Shown here piece by piece: positions 7,029-12,071 of a stretch of 12,071 bases of DNA. Position 1 is the stretch's first letter; every line of letters begins with the position of its first letter. The stretch is from Candidatus Coatesiibacteriota bacterium (GTDB taxonomy: Bacteria; RBG-13-66-14). The position numbers and the translations under genes were made by a program. The notes below the pieces were generated by a model. It made no database searches and was not told the DNA's origin. It saw only the letters and a program-made list of their open reading frames with translations. The stretch spans positions 1 to 12,071 of the forward strand of contig WJMB01000264.1 in assembly GCA_014728185.1 (NCBI GenBank), in the 5' to 3' direction.

Positions 7029-7510
7029 TCGCACTTGAAAAGATATGGGGTCGCATAACTGGCACGGACCACGGTGTTGCTGGATAACGACTAGATATAT
7101 GCAGTCGGCGGACAACTGGGTTTCCACATACCTCTTGGATGCCTTGGTGGCAGACCCGGCGTGCTTGATACAACTGATTGACACTATGAGCCCGGAAGGT
7201 GCCGATTGGACCCAAAACCGGCCGTTGACTAGCCTTGATAACTAGATAGTCCCGGTGCGGCAAGGTTGCAAACCAGTGTTATTCGACATGCCCTCGTATC
7301 TGCCGGTTTTCGATTTAAGAACGTATTGTGTGAGTAGCCGGTCCTGGATCGTGTGTGATGCCTGGCGAAAAACACCTGTAAAAGCGCGTGTGACAGCCAA
7401 AGCAGAACGTAATGCCGACTGAAAAGCAACACCCTTGGCTATCGATGTTTGTTTGGAATTCTGTGATGATCCGTACGACATTTAGGAGTCAGGGGCAATC
7501 TGCTGTCCGA

Positions 7511-7571
7511 GCATATACAAGTGCGCTGATATCTGGGTTTGCCAAGGATGACACTTTTCTTAATTGCCATT
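7511..7571. repeat. Diverged intergenic repeat, copy B, first part
   Basis: It matches 398-425 at 25 of 28 positions over 7511-7538, lacks about 17 bases present in copy A, then resumes at CACTTTT (7552). The homologous sequence breaks off here and continues at 7938. Confidence 0.6.
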
Positions 7572-7748
7572 GGGATTGTCACCTGAAACTGAACCTACAT
7601 CGAAAACGCAAAAGAGCGACATTTAGAAAGGAAGTGCTGACAACTATCTCACGCAAGGCTGTTTTAGACGAGACAAAAAGATATCATACCTGCTAAAGTC
7701 GCTATATGAAAGCGTATAGTCATACTTAAACCTGGGATGCCCGGATGC

Positions 7749-7818
7749 AAAACAGGAGTCGCGACTTCCCGACTCTCAGCGTGCTCATAGAAGCGCCCTC
7801 TTAGAGCACGTCTGTTTT
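7749..7818. ncRNA. Candidate structured element: closed three-way junction
   Basis: Three stems fit together without overlap. AAAACAG (7749-7755) pairs with CTGTTTT (7812-7818). Directly inside, GAGTCG (7756-7761) pairs with CGACTC (7770-7775) around an 8-base loop. After a 4-base linker, CGTGCTC (7780-7786) pairs with GAGCACG (7804-7810) around a 17-base loop, then one base leads back to the closing stem. All 20 pairs are Watson-Crick. It could be an RNA fold on either strand, an elaborate bidirectional terminator (the closing stem ends in TTTT on both strands), or a DNA cruciform at a small mobile element. No promoter was assigned and transcription is unproven. Confidence 0.4.
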
Positions 7819-7937
7819 ATGCCACCTAGCAATGCACGGGCAGTGACAGCTTGCGCAGCTATAAAGTACATGATAACAAGTTATTAGTGATATATGCCTG
7901 TTCAGGAACGTGTGATAATCCCATGCAATTCTAAAAA

Positions 7938-8023
7938 GCTCGTCTCGTGACAAGTCCGAGAGAATCATCCCTGGAATTATCAGCAGGTTACAAACACGAT
8001 CAGGTTCGGTCAGGGTATTCGAT
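7938..8023. repeat. Diverged intergenic repeat, copy B, second part
   Basis: It aligns over its whole 86 bases with 467-552. The best part, 7989-8023, matches 518-552 at 30 of 35 positions and keeps the tandem unit as GATCAGG then GGTCAGG, 10 bases apart. About 366 bases (7572-7937) separate it from the first part, whereas the two parts are continuous in copy A. Confidence 0.6.
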
Positions 8024-8074
8024 GCTATTTATGCTTATCATCGTGTTGAATAGTATTATGATATTTAATGACGT

Positions 8075-8128
8075 AATGGCTAAAGGCGTTCCACCAGCAG
8101 GTTTAGCCGTTCCTGGGGGTTTGTCCCC
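8075..8128. repeat. Pair of adjacent hairpins
   Basis: GGCTAAA (8078-8084) pairs with TTTAGCC (8102-8108) and extends to 8075/8111 with one G-U pair. A second small hairpin follows: GGGG (8116-8119) with CCCC (8125-8128). The sequence just after, CATCGAT...GATAGCTCGGC (8130-8151), resembles CATCGATAGCTCGGC at 122-136, so this may be another block of the same repeat family. Confidence 0.4.
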
Positions 8129-8346
8129 TCATCGATCCGGGATAGCTCGGCAGGCGGTGCATAACCCCCTTCCGCGATGTCGCTTGGCGGGCTGACGATC
8201 ATCGTCCAGTTTCCAGCGATGAACCCGAATCCTGACGCGCTGCCGGTATGTGGTTTATCGGGGACACCGAGTCACTGTTAAGCAACCCACTTTCTATTCC
8301 AAAGCTTATCGACGTCGACACCTCGGGGCTCGCATTTGGGGCCGGA

Positions 8347-8988
8347 TCAGTCGAACTCGATGACCGTCCCCACGCCGCCCTCGACGTAGGCCCCCGGGTA
8401 GAAGCGGGCGATGCGGCCCTTGAAGACGGTGCAGTGGGTGGGGCAGATCAGCTCCAGGTGTTCCAGGCGTCCGACCTTGCGGAAGCCGTGCAGGCCGCCG
8501 ATGAGGACCCGGGGCTCGGCGATGCGACGGGCCGAGCGCAGGAAGGCGTCGGGGCCGGGATGGGAGCAGCCGACGATGACGGCGCAGCCGTGCTCGAGCT
8601 CGACAACCAGGGCCTGCTCCAGACCCAGGAGGGTGCCGGTTGAGTGCAGACCGGGATACAGCTCGACGGGTCCGGCGTTCCAGGTGAACCCGGACTCGCA
8701 GGGCGGCACGGGACAGCCCTGGGGCAGATGCACGGGCAGGGCGCCGGCGGCCTCGACGAGCTCGGGCAGTCCGCCCAGATGGTCGTAATGTTGGTGGGAG
8801 ATCATCACGGTATCGATGGAGGCGGGGTCGACCTCCAGGGCGGCCAGGTTGGAGAGCAGCAATCCGCCCTTGGTGCCGGTGTCGAAGAGGAGTCGCCGAC
8901 CGTGGGCCTCGACCAGGCAGCCGAAACCCCAGTCCGCGCCGCAGTCGTCCCGACGGGTCGTATTGTCGTAACAGATGGTAACGCGCAT
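8347..8988 (-). CDS. Metallo-beta-lactamase-fold hydrolase (COG1237-like)
   Basis: This 213-residue soluble protein carries the zinc motif of the metallo-beta-lactamase fold: HQHYDH (65-70) after LLFDTG, then GCSHPG (140-145), GGLH (164-167) and a late CPTHCT (182-187). The CSHPG, GGLH and terminal P-HCT pattern matches what I recall of COG1237, a group of metal-dependent hydrolases that includes an archaeal methanopterin-pathway enzyme. At 213 residues it is shorter than the usual 240-280. The substrate cannot be read from the sequence, and a methanopterin role should not be assumed. The start at 8988 (MRVTICYDN) is preferred over in-frame codons up to 9072, because a TATAAT box at 9037-9042 lies inside that extension and the added residues look non-domain. 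No clear Shine-Dalgarno is seen. It stands alone between a terminator and the long gap, with no clear terminator after it. Confidence 0.85.
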   Translation of the reverse strand: MRVTICYDNTTRRDDCGADWGFGCLVEAHGRRLLFDTGTKGGLLLSNLAALEVDPASIDTVMISHQHYDHLGGLPELVEAAGALPVHLPQGCPVPPCESGFTWNAGPVELYPGLHSTGTLLGLEQALVVELEHGCAVIVGCSHPGPDAFLRSARRIAEPRVLIGGLHGFRKVGRLEHLELICPTHCTVFKGRIARFYPGAYVEGGVGTVIEFD

Positions 8989-9036
8989 TGTGCTGGACCG
9001 CCGGTTTTGTGTGATGGCCGTTGGACCTGGAGATTG

Positions 9037-9045
9037 ATTATACCA
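9037..9045 (-). promoter_or_regulatory. Extended -10 promoter of the hydrolase gene
   Basis: On the minus strand it reads TGG-TATAAT, a perfect -10 hexamer with the TGn extension. No clear -35 is present at 16-18 bases. A leader of about 40 bases runs to the ATG at 8988, which supports that start. Confidence 0.65.
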
Positions 9046-9127
9046 AAGCCGCTCCGGCTTGACCCGGACCACTCGGTCGCAACGGGGCGACGGCTCGTTT
9101 TCACCACGGCAGATCGTGCGCGCCGAG

Positions 9128-9158
9128 AAAAAAACCGGGGACCCGTGGGTCCCCGGTT
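9128..9158 (-). terminator. Strong intrinsic terminator of the metalloprotease-like gene
   Basis: On the minus strand a perfect 12-bp stem (arms 9147-9158 and 9133-9144, AACCGGGGACCC type) with a 2-base centre runs into a tract of seven T (A9128-A9134 on the plus strand). It lies 24 bases after the stop at 9182. Confidence 0.92.
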
Positions 9159-9181
9159 GGTTAGAGCGTTTGCCGTGGTGT

Positions 9182-12071
9182 CTAGCGGACGATCACCAGG
9201 CGGCGGGTGGCCGAGTTGTTGTTGGTGTCCAGCTTGTAGAAGTAGACACCGGAGCCAACGGTCCGACCGCCGTCGTTGGCGCCGTTCCAGGTGACGCTGT
9301 GGCGGCCGGCGGCGATGTTGTCGTCGACCACGGTGGCCACCAGACGGCCCGAGAGGTCGTAGACGCGCAGACTGACCGGTCCGTCGCTCTCGGTGGTGAA
9401 GTTGATGGTGGTTTCACCCTGCTGAGTGGTGAAGGGGTTGGGGTAGTTCTGGTCGAGAGCGAAGGTGTAGCGCTGCTCGGGAGCCGGACCCTCGGGAACG
9501 TCGATCATCTCGGCGTAGCCGACGGCGTAGACACCGTACTCGCCGATGGAGGCGTAGACCTCGTCGGCTTGACGGTCGAACTGGGCGCTGACGTGCTCCC
9601 AACGGCTGTCGCGATCGTTCCAGCGATAGAGGGCCAACTGGTCCTCGTTGGGAACGTCGGTGTCGTCGTAGCGCAGACGCAGGGTGGCGCGCCGGCTCAG
9701 TTCCTCGTCCCCGGCGACGTCGTAGGCGAAGCCGACGACGTGGAGACCCAGCTCTTCATCGGGGGTCGAAGAGGCCTCGACACCGCCCGAAGTGAGGGCC
9801 AGGCTGCGGGTCATCGCGGCGGGAGCGGCGAAGTTCTTGCTCTCGGTGGGAGCGCTGGAGAGGGCGCGGGTTTCGAGCAGGCCGCCGGTGATGTCCGGAC
9901 GGACCAGGATCGAAACGGTACTGGAGCCCTCGAGGGCGTCCCGGGGAATCTCCAGGCTGGCGTCGGCGTCGATGCCGACCACACCGCCGTTGTCGTCGAT
10001 ATCGGCGATGGAGAGGAAGTCGTTCATGGTGGTTTCGAGGTAGTTGCCGACGAGATCGCAGGCTTCGATCGTTACGTCGGCGGTACCTTCGATACCGCTG
10101 GACATGGTCCAGGTGGCGGTGTAGATGTTGCTGCCCTCATCCCAGTCGTTGAACTCGTAAGCGTCGTTGCCCGGCTGGAAGCCGTTGATCTCGTAGGTGT
10201 GGAGCTCGCCGTCGGTGTCGGTCAGGTGGAGGGTGAAGCGCGGGCAGGCGAAGAGCTTTTCGTTGGGCGTGGCGGTGAAGTCGATGTGGGTATGGAAGCC
10301 GGGGATGCGGTTGATCGTGATCATACCGCCGTCGGCGGTTTCGAAGCTCGGGGGGGTGCGATCGCCGGTCTGGTCACGCCAGATCTGGTAGTTGGAGTCC
10401 AGATTGTCGCCGTTGTCCACCAGCACATGGGGGCTGAAAGCGATTTCATGATAGCTGGAGGCGTCGTTGATGCGGATGATGCCCTTGTCTCCGAAGGTAT
10501 GCATCCGGTAATCATCGGCGTCGTCCTGCCAGGAGGCCTGGGTCGTTTCGGAATCCATCACGAAGTAGTTGCCGCCCCAGTAGGCGGAGTCTTCGACGTT
10601 GTTCGGATCGGCCTTGAACGCCAACACGAGGTCGTCTTCGGACGGATCGAGAGAGCCCAGGCTGATAATGTGGCAGAAGTAGGAACCCCAACCGTCGGGC
10701 GCGCCATAAATGTTGTCAGATCCGTCGTAATGAACCTCTTGACGGATGTAATCGTTGTTCATCACCTGGGTGCCGGTCCACTCGCGGGTGCCCTCGGGTT
10801 CGATGTCGTTTACCTGGGCGAAGGCGCGGGGGTTCTGCTCACCAGTTTGGTAATCGTCGAAGAAGTGGTAGCCCAGATTGTTGGCGTAACCAACGCGGTG
10901 AGAGGCGCGACCACCGGTGAACCAGAGCCAGCGGTTGAAGACGTTGAAGGCCCAGCCGGCGGCGCCGTAGCTTTCCGGGAAGTCGTGGGTGTCGCCGTAG
11001 GCGTCCTGGAAGATCAACTCCATGCCCTCGTTGTAGGTCAGATCACGCGAAGCCGTCGCCTGGCAGTAGTCTTCCCAGGCCATGATCAGGGAGTTCTGCT
11101 GATCGTGGGAATCGACGAGGTCTTTCATCGAGGAATCCAGGTCGTCCTGGCGGTAGAGACTCTCCAGGTAGTGAGCCCAGATGGTGCTGTTATACCAGGA
11201 GCGGCCCTCGTTGCGCGTGAGACCGACGTGGGGGGAGGACATGAAAGGGCCGATTCGGCTGACCTGATAGATGTTGAACTCGGGGTAGTTGATCTCCTCG
11301 AAGAAGACCGAGGTCTTCTCCAGGAAGTGGCTGGGTTCATCCACGGCCACGCCGAACTGGGTGATGTGGTTGAACTCGTGGGCGGCGGTGGATTTAAGCA
11401 CGTTTTCATCGAGAACGTAGTCATCGTCGACGATTTCGTAGGCCCATCCCCAGCGGAAGGCCATATGACCGGCGGCGTCGACTTCGATGGTGTCGTCGAG
11501 GTAGTACTCGGCCTGGGCGTAGGCCATGGGCTCACCGACGTCACGAACATAGACGTCCCAGCGTGTCCAGTTGTCTTCGGAATCACCGTCGATGTAGCCG
11601 TAGTCGGCGCCCTCGGGATACCAGTCGCCGTCCTTGGGCGGGGTGTCCCAGCCGAGCTGGTCGTTCATCGCCAGGACCTCTTCCATGGCGTTGCCGAGGA
11701 CCTCGATGTAGTCGTAGATGCCGTTGCCGTTGTTGTCCTGCTTGACGTAGTCCGGGATGCCGTCTAAGCCGTTCTCGGCCCACCAGATGCGGAAGTTGCC
11801 GCCCGGGGTGTCCCAGTGGAAGATGTACTGATCATCGACGCCGTATCCGCGCACCGCGGTTTCATCGGTGGATTCGGTGGGACGGCCGAAGTAGCGGGAG
11901 ATGTCGGCGGCTTCGGCTTCGGTGAAGATGCCGTCGCGCAGGCCCTGGAAGGCGTTGACCAGGAAGGGGGTGCCGCTGGGCAGGTTGCTCGCAGCGCCCT
12001 GGTAGATCGCGGGGATGCGCGCGGGTTCATGAACCATGTAGACCGTGTAGATCACGTAGTCGGTGTAGCTC
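9182..12071 (-). CDS. Secreted MXAN_6640-like metalloprotease with C-terminal sorting domain (5' end missing)
   Basis: The reading frame is open to the window edge, so the N-terminus and any signal peptide are missing. Residue numbers below count from the GTG at 12055, which is probably not the true start. A segment GLDGIPDYVKQDNNGNGIYDY (split around 97-116), DVYVRDVG (167-174) and HEFNH (226-230, in AAHEFNHITQFG) recall the MXAN_6640-type putative metalloproteases. HExxH would give two zinc ligands and the catalytic Glu227; a Glu in FLEKTSVFFEE (244-254) is a likely third ligand. Beta-rich regions follow, including IPRDAL (703-708) and a W-E-H-V...GVYAVGY module (819-847). The C-terminus has NYPNPF (870-875), a FlgD/Ig-like fold (VYDLSGRLVATV) and SGVYFYKL (935-942), then a basic end, as in type IX or analogous sorting domains. 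It is probably exported and surface-anchored or released. Protease activity is inferred. Confidence 0.85.
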   Translation of the reverse strand, partial: SYTDYVIYTVYMVHEPARIPAIYQGAASNLPSGTPFLVNAFQGLRDGIFTEAEAADISRYFGRPTESTDETAVRGYGVDDQYIFHWDTPGGNFRIWWAENGLDGIPDYVKQDNNGNGIYDYIEVLGNAMEEVLAMNDQLGWDTPPKDGDWYPEGADYGYIDGDSEDNWTRWDVYVRDVGEPMAYAQAEYYLDDTIEVDAAGHMAFRWGWAYEIVDDDYVLDENVLKSTAAHEFNHITQFGVAVDEPSHFLEKTSVFFEEINYPEFNIYQVSRIGPFMSSPHVGLTRNEGRSWYNSTIWAHYLESLYRQDDLDSSMKDLVDSHDQQNSLIMAWEDYCQATASRDLTYNEGMELIFQDAYGDTHDFPESYGAAGWAFNVFNRWLWFTGGRASHRVGYANNLGYHFFDDYQTGEQNPRAFAQVNDIEPEGTREWTGTQVMNNDYIRQEVHYDGSDNIYGAPDGWGSYFCHIISLGSLDPSEDDLVLAFKADPNNVEDSAYWGGNYFVMDSETTQASWQDDADDYRMHTFGDKGIIRINDASSYHEIAFSPHVLVDNGDNLDSNYQIWRDQTGDRTPPSFETADGGMITINRIPGFHTHIDFTATPNEKLFACPRFTLHLTDTDGELHTYEINGFQPGNDAYEFNDWDEGSNIYTATWTMSSGIEGTADVTIEACDLVGNYLETTMNDFLSIADIDDNGGVVGIDADASLEIPRDALEGSSTVSILVRPDITGGLLETRALSSAPTESKNFAAPAAMTRSLALTSGGVEASSTPDEELGLHVVGFAYDVAGDEELSRRATLRLRYDDTDVPNEDQLALYRWNDRDSRWEHVSAQFDRQADEVYASIGEYGVYAVGYAEMIDVPEGPAPEQRYTFALDQNYPNPFTTQQGETTINFTTESDGPVSLRVYDLSGRLVATVVDDNIAAGRHSVTWNGANDGGRTVGSGVYFYKLDTNNNSATRRLVIVR

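Larger units (their letters stand above)
7029..8346. other. 1.3-kb gene-free, lower-GC region between the cyclase and hydrolase genes
   Basis: Base composition is visibly more A+T rich than in the flanking genes. Open frames here are short, lack ribosome binding sites and give Cys/His/Trp-rich translations with no recognisable domain, so I reject them as genes. The region carries both parts of repeat copy B, a 70-nt three-way-junction fold (7749-7818) and a hairpin pair (8075-8128). The cyclase promoter must lie on the minus strand within it, but I could not assign it. Confidence 0.6.

Noticed and set aside
3285..7058. Several 300-490-codon open frames antisense to the cyclase gene
   Set aside because: Gln/Ala/Gly-rich shadows of a high-GC gene, with no start signals.
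7029..7184. Upstream extension of the cyclase to an ATG at 7184
   Set aside because: The added 52 residues (Cys- and His-rich) read like translated intergenic DNA with no ribosome binding site. The ATG at 7028 or 6968 leaves the full C1 domain intact.
7412..7696. 94-codon open frame in the long gap
   Set aside because: No ribosome binding site, odd composition and no domain, and it overlaps the non-coding repeat block.
9059..11767. 902-codon open frame antisense to the metalloprotease-like gene
   Set aside because: The translation is low-complexity Val/Gly/Asp-rich with no recognisable motif. The opposite strand has HExxH, a sorting domain and a terminator.

Overview
The window reads as a stretch of GC-rich bacterial chromosome. 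It probably comes from an uncultivated lineage in or near the FCB group, but the phylum cannot be fixed from sequence alone. The pointers are a secreted protein ending in an NYPNPF...SGVYFYKL sorting-type domain, an exported PQQ-like beta-propeller protein, and large cyclase-AAA-TPR signalling proteins. Shine-Dalgarno sites and -10 boxes look conventional. No phage, insertion sequence, CRISPR array, tRNA or rRNA was recognised.

Layout: 1-693 holds no gene but contains diverged repeats and hairpins. 706-2208 (+) encodes an exported beta-propeller protein, followed by an intrinsic terminator. 2310-2411 is a compact control region (palindrome, DnaA-box-like inverted pair, extended -10, strong ribosome binding site) for 2412-2729 (+), a small protein resembling a catalytically degenerate GIY-YIG domain. 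A perfect 28-nt palindrome at 2759-2786 separates the plus-strand genes from the minus-strand genes. 7028-3063 (-) encodes a protein of about 1,321 residues with two class III cyclase domains, an AAA-type ATPase and 40-residue TPR-like repeats, the layout of mammalian soluble adenylyl cyclase. 7029-8346 is 1.3 kb of visibly lower-GC DNA without a credible gene. 8988-8347 (-) encodes a small metallo-beta-lactamase-fold hydrolase with its own promoter. 9182-12071 (-) is the 3' part of a large secreted zinc-metalloprotease-like protein whose start lies outside the window.

The genes do not form an operon. Each appears to be its own transcription unit, as shown by terminators after genes 1, 2 and 5 and promoters before genes 2 and 4. 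Two products are probably exported (the propeller and the metalloprotease) and one is a likely cytosolic cyclic-nucleotide signalling enzyme; no direct functional link is evident.

The least explained part is the non-coding DNA. The stretch at 398-552 recurs, diverged but colinear, at 7511-7571 and 7938-8023, with about 366 bp of extra sequence splitting the second copy. That extra sequence contains a 70-nt segment able to fold into a closed three-way junction (7749-7818). A weaker third relative lies at 2805-2850. These look like members of a dispersed intergenic element family that I cannot name.
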